Below, in pieces: positions 17,875 to 28,029 of a stretch of 64,000 nucleotides of DNA. This stretch comes from JACCYQ01 sp036675565 (GTDB lineage: Bacteria > Bacteroidota > Bacteroidia > Chitinophagales > Chitinophagaceae). The position numbers were made by a program, and so were the translations under genes. The notes beneath the pieces were generated by a model that was given only the letters and a program-made list of their open reading frames with translations, did not search any database and had not been told where the DNA came from. The stretch spans positions 5,093 through 69,092 of the forward strand of contig JAKFER010000227.1 in NCBI GenBank assembly GCA_036675565.1. Reading direction: 5' to 3'. Within the stretch, counting starts at the first letter, position 1. Every line of letters starts with the position of its first letter.

Positions 17875-19206
17875 TTATTTAAATTCAACAAGAACAATTG
17901 TATCAGGGCCGTTCATGACGACATCGTTTAATGAAATGCCCAGGCCTTCCTTTTCCTGTTTGAATTTTATTTTTTGTGCAGTCCCTAAAACTGTCACCTG
18001 TTTGACTTTATTATTTACACCCGGCAGCATAATATTATTTGTTTCCGGTTTATTAAAAATATGCAGGTATATCTTTTTATCTTTTTGTGTAGTGACACCC
18101 CAGGGTTGCGGCCCCACAGGTCCACCTCTTGTTTCATAGATACTTTCACCAAATTCCTCAAGCCATTTCCCTGTTGCTGCCAGTGTATCAGTAAATTCCG
18201 GTTGAATAGCACCACTCGGCATCGGACCTACATTCAATAACAGGTTTGAGTTTCGTCCTGCTGCACCTACCAGTAACTGGATTACCTGGCTTACCGTTTT
18301 ATAATTCCTGTCAGTGATATTGTAACCCCATGAACCGTTCATCGTTTCACAGGATTCCAGCGGTAATTCATCTGACGCTTTTTGAAAGCTTAACCCTGAT
18401 TCATTTTCGCCAGGAAGGTCTCTTTCAAACATTTGAAAATCTTCACCGGTTATCGGTGATAAATGATGATTATTCCCAATCATGCATTGTGGTTGTAATT
18501 GATGAATCAGTGAATAAATCTCATCGTATTTCCAATCAATTCTTGAAGATCTGTCTGCATTTCCCTCGGGGTTTGTCTGGTCCCAATGTCCATCAAACCA
18601 AATAGACATAATATCTCCGTAATTAGTTAACAATTCAGTCAACTGGTTTTTCATGAATTGCAGGTAGGTTGAATAATCAGACGCTTTTGTTCGGCCTGTT
18701 CCTTGTCCTGTCCTACCGGTTTCCCTGGGATAATCATCCCGGTACCAATCAAGTGTTGAATAATACAAACCCAATTGCATGTTTTGCTTTTTGCATTCAT
18801 CAGCCAGCATTTTTAAAACGTCTTTCCCATATGGGGTGTTGGTGATCTTCCAATCAGAATATTTAGTATCCCAGTTAGAAAAACCATCATGGTGCCGGCT
18901 AACAAATATGATGTATTTCATGCCAGCATTTTTTGCAGTAGCCACCCATTTAGCCGCATCAAAATCAACCGGGTTGAATGCCCGCTGCAACCTGGTGTAA
19001 TCAGCAACTTTTATATTTCGGTTATTCATTACCCATTCACCATCACCCAATAAACTGGATAAGCCCCAGTGAATAAACATGCCATATTTTTTATCCTGGA
19101 ATTGTTTACGACTTTCAATATTTTCTTTGGTTGGATTGTATTGTGCAAAAAGACAGATTGAATGCAGCAATAAAAAACTAATGATAGCAGCAAGTTTTTT
19201 CATCAT
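17875..19206 (-). CDS. Alpha-L-fucosidase, GH29
   Basis: A 443-aa secreted enzyme with signal peptide (LAAIISFLLLHSICLFAQ). GH29 motifs are clear: KKYGMFIHWGLSSLLGDGEW, AKNAGMKYIIFVSRHHDGFSNWDT-type active-site strand, and GDIMSIWFDGHWD with the nucleophile Asp near residue 208. A C-terminal beta domain follows. It would release terminal alpha-linked fucose from host-type or algal glycans in the periplasm, complementing the sialidase and hexosaminidase encoded to the left. It starts 35 bp after the FGE-like gene in the same direction. Confidence 0.93.
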   Translation of the reverse strand: MMKKLAAIISFLLLHSICLFAQYNPTKENIESRKQFQDKKYGMFIHWGLSSLLGDGEWVMNNRNIKVADYTRLQRAFNPVDFDAAKWVATAKNAGMKYIIFVSRHHDGFSNWDTKYSDWKITNTPYGKDVLKMLADECKKQNMQLGLYYSTLDWYRDDYPRETGRTGQGTGRTKASDYSTYLQFMKNQLTELLTNYGDIMSIWFDGHWDQTNPEGNADRSSRIDWKYDEIYSLIHQLQPQCMIGNNHHLSPITGEDFQMFERDLPGENESGLSFQKASDELPLESCETMNGSWGYNITDRNYKTVSQVIQLLVGAAGRNSNLLLNVGPMPSGAIQPEFTDTLAATGKWLEEFGESIYETRGGPVGPQPWGVTTQKDKKIYLHIFNKPETNNIMLPGVNNKVKQVTVLGTAQKIKFKQEKEGLGISLNDVVMNGPDTIVLVEFK

Positions 19207-19241
19207 GGAAATTTATATTGGTTAAAAGCTGATTGATAAAA

Positions 19242-20363
19242 CTATTTTTTGTTTGGGATATCCTGTACACAACGGAAACCGGCATGTTCTAAACCAGTAT
19301 CTGGACTGCTTTTCATGCGCCTTGCTACGCGATAACCACTGCAATAACTGTCATTGCATAAAAAACTACCGCCCCTTAAACTTTTCTTAGGAGTATATGG
19401 TTCCTGCGGATCTAAACTTTTTTGAGGACCGGCAGGATTCAACGCAGTTGAATGAGCAAGTGTTTGATAATAATCCGCATCATACCAGTCACTGCACCAT
19501 TCCCATACATTTCCTGAAATATCATACAGCCCGTACGCATTTGGTAAATATGATTTTACAGGTGCTGATTTTATATACCCGTCCTTTTGCTGATTCAGGT
19601 AAGGAAACTCACCTTCCCAGCTGTTTGTTTTCGGCAATCCTTTGCTTACATGTTCATTTCCCCATGGGTAAATATTGTTTATTAGCCCACCTCTTGCAGC
19701 AAATTCCCATTCTGCCTCCGTTGGTAATCTTTTATTTACCCATTTGCAATAAGCCATTGCATCATACCAACTGACATGAACAACCGGGAAATTTTCTTTA
19801 CCCGTAATATCAGATCCCGGGCCTTGCGGGCTTTTCCAATTGGCACCCGGAATCCATTGCCACCATGCATTAACGTTATTCAGATCAACAGGTTTGCTGG
19901 TTTGATGAAAAACCAATGAAGCAGGAACCAATGCTTCGGGCGGCGGTGCCGGGGTACCTGGTGGCAGCGTTTTTTTCAACGCTTCCCAATTTGGTTTTTG
20001 TTCGGCGGTTGTAATATATCCAGTTTCATCTACAAAGGCTTTGAATTGTGCATTGGTCACTTCAGTCTCATCCATCCAAAATGGAGAAATGGTTACTGAA
20101 TGTTTTGGGTATTCATCCTGGCTGGCCTGTTCATTATCTCCACCCATCATAAATGTTCCACCAGGAATATATACCATTCCAAGGTGAGAAGTATCATCAT
20201 TACTTTTTATACTGCTGTCAAATATATTTCCGGAAAACCGGGATGATACCTCCATACAATCATGGGTGGAATCAGTATCTGCAACAGCAATGTTTTTATT
20301 ATTGCTTTCGCATGCCATAAATGAAATCACACAAAACAATAATATTTTTTGATGTGGAAACAT
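19242..20363 (-). CDS. Formylglycine-generating-enzyme-like (SUMF1) lipoprotein
   Basis: A 373-aa protein with a lipoprotein signal (LLFCVISFMAC) and a full FGE/SUMF1 fold: GMVYIPGGTFMMGGDNEQASQDEYPKHSV, VSWYDAMAYCKWVNKRLPTEAEWEFAARGG, GNVWEWCSDWY, and GGSFLCNDSYCSGYRVARR near the C-terminus. The last segment retains both cysteines (positions equivalent to human FGE C336 and C341), which copper-dependent FGEs need to oxidise a sulfatase Cys to formylglycine. Many bacterial SUMF1 proteins lack these and are not FGEs. No sulfatase lies in the window. It leads the fucosidase gene by 35 bp. Sulfatase activation is therefore plausible but unproven. Confidence 0.85.
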   Translation of the reverse strand: MFPHQKILLFCVISFMACESNNKNIAVADTDSTHDCMEVSSRFSGNIFDSSIKSNDDTSHLGMVYIPGGTFMMGGDNEQASQDEYPKHSVTISPFWMDETEVTNAQFKAFVDETGYITTAEQKPNWEALKKTLPPGTPAPPPEALVPASLVFHQTSKPVDLNNVNAWWQWIPGANWKSPQGPGSDITGKENFPVVHVSWYDAMAYCKWVNKRLPTEAEWEFAARGGLINNIYPWGNEHVSKGLPKTNSWEGEFPYLNQQKDGYIKSAPVKSYLPNAYGLYDISGNVWEWCSDWYDADYYQTLAHSTALNPAGPQKSLDPQEPYTPKKSLRGGSFLCNDSYCSGYRVARRMKSSPDTGLEHAGFRCVQDIPNKK

Positions 20364-20889
20364 GCCCTAAATTAATCTTTCCTGATAACTCTGAAAGTAA
20401 ATCGCTCAAATTACAAGGGATAAATTTTCCTGTAAATAATAAAGATTGATATAGAAAAAAATGAAGACGACTGCTATTCTTTAAAGCAATCATTTATTTC
20501 AACAGAAAATAAAACCGGATATGGATTATACTAAAGGAAAAAAATAAAGATTAATTTATTCCTCACTTAAATAAATTTTTCCAGAAGTTTTGTTCAACTA
20601 AATGCTGATGTTAAATTTGAAAAGTTCTTTTGCCTGCAATTTTTTTCTAATAATATTTTTCTTCTGGAAATTATTTATGGATTTAATTTTTGGTCCAATG
20701 TTTTCAGCATGTAGGAAGATAGAATCGTTGCAACAAGCGCAAATAGGTAGCTTATCCGGTTATCTGTTAAATTATAGTTTGGACAAATGTTCCAAGCTTA
20801 AATCATTAATTAAATTATGTAGAAAAAACTCTACAGTTTTATAAATATTGCCATACCATTTAGTTATAAAAACCCTTCAACTGCCTTAA
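20364..20889. other. 526-bp intergenic region
   Basis: AT-rich region between the divergent FGE-like and HAMP-kinase genes. A reading frame at 20602-20844 (80 codons) lacks family resemblance and looks accidental. No convincing hairpin terminator or palindromic operator was seen; promoters for both flanking genes presumably lie here. Confidence 0.5.
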
Positions 20890-23800
20890 ATGAGCATTAA
20901 AAAAAAATCTGCAACTACCCCTGTTAATGGTCAATTAACGAAGTCGAGAACTTCAAAAATTTTGAAAAAGCCAGCTGGGAAAACTGCCGGGAAAAAAGTT
21001 GTTCAAAAACCCATTAAGCAACTTGTAAATAATCAGGCAATTGATTCTTCAGAAATGGATATAGTTGATGCCCGTACATTGTTAAAGGTGTTGACTGAAG
21101 TGAAAAATGGAAATTTTACTGCAAGAATGCCATTAGACCAGGTGGGTCTTTCCGGAAAAATTTGTGACACACTCAATGAAATCATTTCGCTGAACGAAAA
21201 GATGATGCAAGAATTTACCAAAGCAGGAAATACAATTGGTAAAAAAGGTAAGCTTACACAACGGATCGAAGCGCCTTCATCTAAAGGTGCCTGGAATACC
21301 GGGATCGATTCCTTAAATACATTGATATCAGATTTGGTTCATCCAACCATTGAAATTGCACATGTAATCAGCTCGGTTGCAAAAGGAAATTTATCACAAC
21401 AAATGTCATTGCATATTGGCGAGCAGGCATTACAGGGTGAGTTTGCACGAATTGCAAAAGAAGTAAATGACATGGTTAAGCAGTTAAACTTGTTTTCTAT
21501 GGAAGTTACCAGGGTGGCATTGGAAGTGGGATCGGAAGGTAAATTAGGAGGACAGGCAAAAGTAAAAGGTGTTGCAGGAGTATGGAAAGATCTGACCGAT
21601 TCTGTAAACCAGATGGGAAGCAACCTGACGGCACAGGTAAGAAATATTGCAGAAGTAACAACAGCCGTAGCCAAAGGTGACCTGTCGAAAAAAATTACGG
21701 TTGATGTTAAGGGTGAGATTCTCGAATTAAAAAATACGATCAACACGATGGTGGATCAGTTGAATTCATTTTCTTCTGAGGTAACCCGTGTGGCACTTGA
21801 AGTTGGTACTGAAGGAAAGTTGGGTGGACAAGCCCAGGTAAAAGGTGTGGCAGGAACCTGGAAAGATCTGACGGATTCGGTTAACCAAATGGCCAGTAAC
21901 CTGACAGGCCAGGTAAGGAACATTGCAGAAGTAACAACGGCGGTGGCTAAAGGCGATCTGTCCAGGCAAATTACGGTTGATGTTAAAGGTGAGATCCTTG
22001 AATTAAAAAATACCATCAATACGATGGTGGACCAGTTGAATTCTTTTGGTTCGGAAGTAACAAGGGTGGCACGTGAAGTGGGATCCGAAGGTAAACTGGG
22101 CGGTCAGGCCAAAGTGGAAGACGTTGGTGGTGTTTGGAAAGATTTGACAGATTCTGTAAACCAGATGGGATCGAACCTGACAGCGCAGGTAAGAAATATT
22201 GCAGAAGTTACAACGGCTGTGGCGAAAGGCGATTTATCAAGAAAAATTACGGTTGATGTTAAGGGTGAGATACGTGAATTAAAAGATACCATCAATACGA
22301 TGGTGGACCAGTTGAATTCATTTGGTTCGGAAGTAACAAGGGTTGCCCGTGAAGTAGGATCCGAAGGTAAATTAGGCGGACAGGCAGATGTGCCGGGTGT
22401 GGGTGGAACCTGGAAAGATTTAACCGACAGTGTAAATAAAATGGCCAGCAACCTGACAGCCCAGGTAAGAAACATTGCAGAAGTAACGACGGCTGTGGCA
22501 AATGGTGACTTGTCACGCAAAATTGCGGTGGATGTAAAAGGTGAAATTCTTGAATTAAAAAACACCATTAATACAATGGTGGATCAGTTACGTGGATTTG
22601 CCTCCGAGGTAACCCGTGTGGCTAGAGAGGTAGGTACTGATGGTAAACTCGGTGGACAGGCGAATGTACCTGGCGTTGCAGGAACATGGAAAGATCTGAC
22701 CGATTCTGTAAATCAAATGGCCGGTAACCTGACAGACCAGGTAAGAAATATTGCAGAAGTTGCTATCGCGGTGGCGAATGGTGATATGAGTAAAAAAATT
22801 ACGGTTGATGTTCGGGGTGAGATCCTTCAATTGAAAGAAACACTGAACACAATGGTGGATCAGTTGAGGGCATTTGCATCAGAGGTAACCCGTGTGGCCC
22901 GAGAGGTTGGTACGGATGGAAAATTAGGAGGTTATGCATTTGTACCCGGTGTTGCAGGAACCTGGAAAGATCTAACGGATTCTGTAAACCAGATGACGGG
23001 TAACCTGACTGCTCAGGTGCGTAACATTGCAGAAGTAACAAAAGCGGTGGCCAGTGGTGACTTATCAAAAACAGTAGCCATTGACGTTAAAGGTGAGATC
23101 CTTGATCTGAAGAACACCATTAATACGATGGTTGAACAGTTGAATTCATTTGCATTTGAGGTAACCCGTGTGGCACGTGAAGTTGGAACAGAAGGTATGC
23201 TGGGTGGACAGGCAGAAGTAAAAGGTGTTGGTGGTACATGGAAAGATTTGACGGATAGTGTAAACATGATGGCATCTAACCTTACCAGCCAGGTACGCGG
23301 TATTGCTAAAGTTGTAACATCTGTTGCGGAAGGTAACTTACGACAAAAACTTTCCATTGATGCAAAAGGCGAAGTGGCAGAACTAACGGAGACCATCAAC
23401 GAAATGATCAATACACTCGCTTTGTTTGCAGACCAGGTAACAACCGTGGCCCGGGAAGTGGGTGTTGAAGGTAGACTTGGCGGACAGGCAAGTGTACCAG
23501 GCGCTTCCGGTATCTGGAAAAACCTGACGGATAACGTAAACCAATTGGCACAAAATCTAACGACACAGGTGCGTTCCATTTCTGAAGTTGCATCTGCTGT
23601 AACGAAGGGAGACTTAACGCAAAACATTCGGGTTGATGCAAAAGGTGAAGTAGAATCACTGAAAGATACCATCAACCAGATGATCACCAATCTTCGGGAG
23701 ACTACAAGAAGAAACCAGGAGCAGGATTGGTTAAAATCAAATCTTGCCAAATTCACGCAAATGCTGCAGGGTCAAAAAGACCTCAATACAGTAACAAGAC

Positions 23801-26517
23801 GCATACTTTCTGAACTGGCACAGGTGATCACCGCACATTATGGCGCCTTTTATATCCTGGAACAGGATGAACACATGAAAGAGGCTAAATTGGTTTTATG
23901 TGCGGCCTATGCTTATAAATCTGAAAAAAATATTCCCAAAGAATTTGCACTTGGAGAAGGTCTTGTGGGTCAGTGTGCCATTGAGAAAGAGCGTATCATG
24001 CTGACCAATGTACCAGGTGATTATTTACGCATCAATTCAGGTTTGGGAAGATCAAAACCAACCAACCTGATCATCCTTCCTGTATTATTTGAAAATGATG
24101 TAAAAGCAGTCATTGAATTGGCTTCATTGGATGAATTTACTGAAACACACTTTGACTTCCTGAACCGATTAACGGAGAGTATCGGTATCGTATTAAATAC
24201 GATTGAAACCAATACACGTACAGAAGAACTGCTGACACAATCACAATCATTGGCGGGCGAATTAAAAATTCAGCAGGAAGAATTAAAACGCACCAATGAT
24301 GAATTACAGGATAAAGCTTTGTTGCTGGTAAAACAAAAAAACGAAGTTGAAGCCAAAAACAAGGAAGTAGAAGAAGCCCGCCGATCACTTGAAGAAAAAG
24401 CCGAACAGCTTACACTAACGTCAAAGTATAAGTCGGAATTTTTAGCGAACATGTCGCACGAATTACGAACCCCCTTAAATAGTTTACTGATCCTTGCACA
24501 GCAACTTTATGAAAATGGTGAAGGAAACCTGAATGAGAAGCAGGTGCGTTATGCAAAAACGATTCATTCATGCGGGGATGACCTGATACAACTGATCAAT
24601 GATATTCTTGATCTTTCAAAAATCGAATCTGGATTTATCTCCGCCAATATCGGTTCTGTTCGATTTGCAGATATCGCATCATTTGTTGAAACAACATTTA
24701 AACCTATTGCAGATGCAAGACATTTGCGATTCACCATTGAAACGGACACCCATTTACCACAATCACTTGACACAGATATACAACGCCTGAACCAGATCCT
24801 TAAAAATCTTTTATCCAACTCCTTTAAGTTTACAGAAAAAGGAGAAGTACGGTTGCATATTTATGAAGCTAAAAAAACATGGAAATCAGACCTCCCCACC
24901 CTTTCCAATGCTAAAAACGTTGTGGCATTTGCAATCAGTGATACAGGCATCGGCATTCCACAGGAAAAACAGAACATCATATTTGAGGCATTTCAACAGG
25001 CGGAAGGAAGTACCAGCAGAAAATATGGTGGAACAGGTTTAGGACTTTCAATTAGTCGTGGATTAGCTGAATTACTTGGTGGAACCATTGAATTGGAGAG
25101 TAATCTATCGCAGGGCAGCACATTCATATTATACTTACCTATAGAAAATACATCAGGATTAACCTCTATTGAAAGTTCAACAGGACAAAATCAACAGGCA
25201 TCACCATCATTATCCTTAACACAAAATGAAAACATGTCAAATTCCATCCGCCTGGTGAGCGATGGACTTGAAAGCCGCAACCTGAACATCGTCAATGAAA
25301 TGATCAATGAAGCTGGTGACGACCGGAATAATATTCAGCCTAATGATTTAGTCATGCTGGTAGTGGAAGATGACCTACGTTTTGGAAAAATCATCCTGGA
25401 TAAGGCGCATGAAAAAGGATTAAAGGTGGTCATTGCCGTTAGTTATATAGAAGTATTCGATTTCATAAACCGGTATAATCCCATTTCAATAACACTTGAT
25501 GTAAAATTACCAGATACAAGTGGCTGGAAGGTTTTAGAAATGCTGCGAAACGATTTAAAATATCGTCATATTCCAGTTCATTTGATTTCAGGTGAAGAAA
25601 ATAAGGCGCTTGCTTTGAAACGGGGTGCCCGAAGCTTTACACTGAAACCATTGGACAATGATATACTGGAAGAATTGTTTGATGAAATTATTTCATACCA
25701 TAATAAAACAGTTAAAAATGTTTTAGTTATCGAAGACAATGAAATAGATTCATCACAGATACTTAAGGTTCTGAAGAATGATACCATCCGCCCAACTTTA
25801 GCAACCACAGCAAAAAAAGCGTTGAAACTAATTGAAACAAAAGATTTTGATTGTATCATCCTTGACTATACGCTACCAGATATGTCGGGGACGCAACTGG
25901 TAAGCAAAGTGGCAGAAGTAAAAAATAAAATAACGCCACTGATCATTTATTCAGCAAAAGATTTTAATAAAGAAGAATTAAGAACAGTTAATAATCATTC
26001 CAATGCTGTTCTTTTAAAAGATGTGAACTCGCTGGAGCATTTGCTGGAAGAAACAGTACTTAATCTCCATATAGATCACCAGTTGCTTGAACCCGACAAA
26101 AGAAAGATCATTGAAAACATCCGAATGAAAGAAGATATCCTGGCGGGTAAAAACATCCTGGTGGTGGATGATGATGTAAGAAACCTGTTTGCACTTACCA
26201 CAGTTTTTGAAAGATACAATGTAAATGTAATAACTGCAGAAAGTGGAAAAGAAGCCATTTCTATCATCAATGAGGACAATCCAAAAATCGATATGGTACT
26301 CATGGATATCATGATGCCTGAAATGGATGGTTATGAAACTACCCAAAAAATAAGGAGGGAACACAAAAACAGCACTTTACCCATTATTGCGGTTACAGCC
26401 AAAGCTATGAAGGGTGACAGGCAGAAATGCATAGAAGCAGGCGCTTCTGACTATATTACTAAACCTTTAAAAATAGATCAGCTTTTATCCCTGATGCGGG
26501 TATGGTTTTATAAATAA
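20890..26517 (+). CDS. Soluble HAMP-array hybrid histidine kinase with GAF and three receiver domains
   Basis: An 1875-aa protein without membrane segments. After a basic low-complexity start (Lys/Thr-rich to about residue 45) comes a HAMP array: one diverged unit, one unit with a 5-residue insertion, seven exact 92-residue units (residues 252-895) and a partial last unit. Then follow a GAF domain (about 963-1105), a coiled coil, a HisKA domain with H1190 in ANMSHELRTPLNS, a HATPase (NLLSNSFKFTEKG, DTGIGIP, GGTGLGLSI) and three receivers with phosphorylatable Asp in SITLDVKLPDTSG, CIILDYTLPDMSG and VLMDIMMPEMDG. The layout resembles fungal group III (Nik1/Os-1) osmosensing kinases and related bacterial proteins. 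The downstream receiver-kinase gene starts 9 bp later, suggesting one signalling unit. The signal sensed is unknown. Confidence 0.95.
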   Translation: MSIKKKSATTPVNGQLTKSRTSKILKKPAGKTAGKKVVQKPIKQLVNNQAIDSSEMDIVDARTLLKVLTEVKNGNFTARMPLDQVGLSGKICDTLNEIISLNEKMMQEFTKAGNTIGKKGKLTQRIEAPSSKGAWNTGIDSLNTLISDLVHPTIEIAHVISSVAKGNLSQQMSLHIGEQALQGEFARIAKEVNDMVKQLNLFSMEVTRVALEVGSEGKLGGQAKVKGVAGVWKDLTDSVNQMGSNLTAQVRNIAEVTTAVAKGDLSKKITVDVKGEILELKNTINTMVDQLNSFSSEVTRVALEVGTEGKLGGQAQVKGVAGTWKDLTDSVNQMASNLTGQVRNIAEVTTAVAKGDLSRQITVDVKGEILELKNTINTMVDQLNSFGSEVTRVAREVGSEGKLGGQAKVEDVGGVWKDLTDSVNQMGSNLTAQVRNIAEVTTAVAKGDLSRKITVDVKGEIRELKDTINTMVDQLNSFGSEVTRVAREVGSEGKLGGQADVPGVGGTWKDLTDSVNKMASNLTAQVRNIAEVTTAVANGDLSRKIAVDVKGEILELKNTINTMVDQLRGFASEVTRVAREVGTDGKLGGQANVPGVAGTWKDLTDSVNQMAGNLTDQVRNIAEVAIAVANGDMSKKITVDVRGEILQLKETLNTMVDQLRAFASEVTRVAREVGTDGKLGGYAFVPGVAGTWKDLTDSVNQMTGNLTAQVRNIAEVTKAVASGDLSKTVAIDVKGEILDLKNTINTMVEQLNSFAFEVTRVAREVGTEGMLGGQAEVKGVGGTWKDLTDSVNMMASNLTSQVRGIAKVVTSVAEGNLRQKLSIDAKGEVAELTETINEMINTLALFADQVTTVAREVGVEGRLGGQASVPGASGIWKNLTDNVNQLAQNLTTQVRSISEVASAVTKGDLTQNIRVDAKGEVESLKDTINQMITNLRETTRRNQEQDWLKSNLAKFTQMLQGQKDLNTVTRRILSELAQVITAHYGAFYILEQDEHMKEAKLVLCAAYAYKSEKNIPKEFALGEGLVGQCAIEKERIMLTNVPGDYLRINSGLGRSKPTNLIILPVLFENDVKAVIELASLDEFTETHFDFLNRLTESIGIVLNTIETNTRTEELLTQSQSLAGELKIQQEELKRTNDELQDKALLLVKQKNEVEAKNKEVEEARRSLEEKAEQLTLTSKYKSEFLANMSHELRTPLNSLLILAQQLYENGEGNLNEKQVRYAKTIHSCGDDLIQLINDILDLSKIESGFISANIGSVRFADIASFVETTFKPIADARHLRFTIETDTHLPQSLDTDIQRLNQILKNLLSNSFKFTEKGEVRLHIYEAKKTWKSDLPTLSNAKNVVAFAISDTGIGIPQEKQNIIFEAFQQAEGSTSRKYGGTGLGLSISRGLAELLGGTIELESNLSQGSTFILYLPIENTSGLTSIESSTGQNQQASPSLSLTQNENMSNSIRLVSDGLESRNLNIVNEMINEAGDDRNNIQPNDLVMLVVEDDLRFGKIILDKAHEKGLKVVIAVSYIEVFDFINRYNPISITLDVKLPDTSGWKVLEMLRNDLKYRHIPVHLISGEENKALALKRGARSFTLKPLDNDILEELFDEIISYHNKTVKNVLVIEDNEIDSSQILKVLKNDTIRPTLATTAKKALKLIETKDFDCIILDYTLPDMSGTQLVSKVAEVKNKITPLIIYSAKDFNKEELRTVNNHSNAVLLKDVNSLEHLLEETVLNLHIDHQLLEPDKRKIIENIRMKEDILAGKNILVVDDDVRNLFALTTVFERYNVNVITAESGKEAISIINEDNPKIDMVLMDIMMPEMDGYETTQKIRREHKNSTLPIIAVTAKAMKGDRQKCIEAGASDYITKPLKIDQLLSLMRVWFYK
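21643..23574 (+). repeat. Seven tandem 276-bp HAMP-coding repeats
   Basis: Units begin at 21643, 21919, 22195, 22471, 22747, 23023 and 23299, each exactly 276 bp (92 codons), opening with a codon pattern for N/G-IAEVTTAVAKGDLS. Nucleotide similarity between neighbouring units is high enough to allow recombination and copy-number change without frame loss. A degenerate earlier unit begins near 21352 and a truncated one at 23575. Confidence 0.9.
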
Positions 26518-26526
26518 AGAAATAAC

Positions 26527-27813
26527 ATGCAGCAGAAGATACTTTTAGTGGATGACAGGGAGGATAACTTATTATCGATAGAAACGATCCTGGAAACGGA
26601 TGGATACCAATTGGTAAAAGCCAACTCCGGCAGGCAGGCCCTGAAAATTTTATTGAAGGAGTTTGACTTTGCACTCATCCTTATGGATGTAAAAATGCCA
26701 AACCTGAACGGGTTTGAAACGGCTTCACTCATTTATGAAAGAGAAAAACTAAAACATATACCGATTATTTTTATCACTGCAAATAATTATGGTGATGAAA
26801 ATATATTTAAAGGTTATAAAGCAGGTGCTGTAGATTATATTTATAAGCCTATCAATTCAGATTTGCTGAGGGCTAAAGTTTCCGTTTTTATCGAATTATA
26901 TAAAAAAAATCACCAGCTGCTGGCGCAGGAAAAAAAGCTGATTGCCATAAACAAGAATCTTGAAAACGAAATCAGGGAAAGAAAGATATCGGAACAAAAA
27001 GTACATGATCTGAACAGTCAATTATTGCAAAACATTGCGCAATTAGAAGATGCCAATAAAGAACTGGATCGTTTTGCATTTATGGCTTCGCATGATTTAC
27101 AGGAACCTTTGCGTAAGATCAGGACGTTTAGTGATCTTTTATATATGCGTTACAACGACAACCTGGATGAAAATGGCAAAATGCATATTCACCGGATCAA
27201 AACAGCTGCAGAAAGAATGCAATTGCTGATCCAGGATATTCTTACATTTTCAAAAATGTCGCTTGATAAAATAGATTATGTAGAAAGTGACCTGAATATC
27301 ATCATGAAGGAAGTACTGTCTGACTTACAGGAAACGGCACAAAAAGAAGATGCAACCATTACAATAGGTTCGCTTCCAACTTTACCAGTAAACCCTGTAT
27401 TAATCAGACCCTTATTTTCAAACCTGATTTCGAATGCTATCAAATACCGCAGGCCCGATATCAAACCAGTTATCAATATTTTTTCTGAAAATGAAGTGAA
27501 TGATGACCGGAGAAATGGAAATGAACATAATAAAAAATATTGCCGCATTTATGTGCAGGATAATGGTATTGGCTTTGATCAAAAGTATGCCGAACAAATA
27601 TTTGGCATGTTCCAACGGTTACATTCCAACAAGGAAATTGAAGGAACAGGTATTGGCCTGGCACTATGCAAAAAAATAGTTGAAGAGCATAAGGGCTTTA
27701 TTTCGGCCCGCGGGGAAATCAATAAAGGGTCTACATTTGTTGTTTCGCTCCCGGTTTTACATATGGAGGAAGTACCACTGGATCAGACGAAATCAGCAAT
27801 GCCTCAAAACTAG
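26527..27813 (+). CDS. Receiver-histidine kinase (REC-HisKA-HATPase) protein
   Basis: A 428-aa cytosolic kinase. The N-terminal receiver (1-125) begins QKILLVDDREDNLLSIETIL with acceptor Asp in ALILMDVKMPNLNG and Lys in DYIYKPI. A coiled coil leads to HisKA with H189 in AFMASHDLQEPLRKI, then HATPase motifs NLISNAIKYRRPD, VQDNGIGFDQKYAEQIFGMF and GTGIGLALCKKI. The phytochrome-type kinase core without its own sensor suggests that it is driven by phosphotransfer from another kinase, most simply the HAMP-array hybrid encoded 9 bp upstream. Downstream targets are not identifiable here. Confidence 0.92.
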   Translation: MQQKILLVDDREDNLLSIETILETDGYQLVKANSGRQALKILLKEFDFALILMDVKMPNLNGFETASLIYEREKLKHIPIIFITANNYGDENIFKGYKAGAVDYIYKPINSDLLRAKVSVFIELYKKNHQLLAQEKKLIAINKNLENEIRERKISEQKVHDLNSQLLQNIAQLEDANKELDRFAFMASHDLQEPLRKIRTFSDLLYMRYNDNLDENGKMHIHRIKTAAERMQLLIQDILTFSKMSLDKIDYVESDLNIIMKEVLSDLQETAQKEDATITIGSLPTLPVNPVLIRPLFSNLISNAIKYRRPDIKPVINIFSENEVNDDRRNGNEHNKKYCRIYVQDNGIGFDQKYAEQIFGMFQRLHSNKEIEGTGIGLALCKKIVEEHKGFISARGEINKGSTFVVSLPVLHMEEVPLDQTKSAMPQN

Positions 27814-28029
27814 AATTCTTATTTTCCTTTTATTTTCCTTTAGAAAATTAAATATCCTTCAACAGGGAATATATTTTTCGTGTAATTATAAACGTGAATA
27901 CTTGTTTTAAAGTATAAAGCATTCCGCCCTCCAGCTTTATGCTGATGCAACGATTTTGTGATTCACTGCTTTAATTCTAAATTGAATACAGATAATGCAT
28001 TTTATATTGCGCCGAAAATATTCCCGCAT

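Noticed and set aside
20602..20844. 80-codon frame before the HAMP kinase
   Set aside because: Phe/Leu-rich composition typical of AT-rich non-coding DNA, no homology recognised and no good upstream signals.
21339..23756. Long reverse-strand frames opposite the HAMP repeats
   Set aside because: They mirror the repeated coding sequence and show the composition of an antisense shadow, with no independent family signal.
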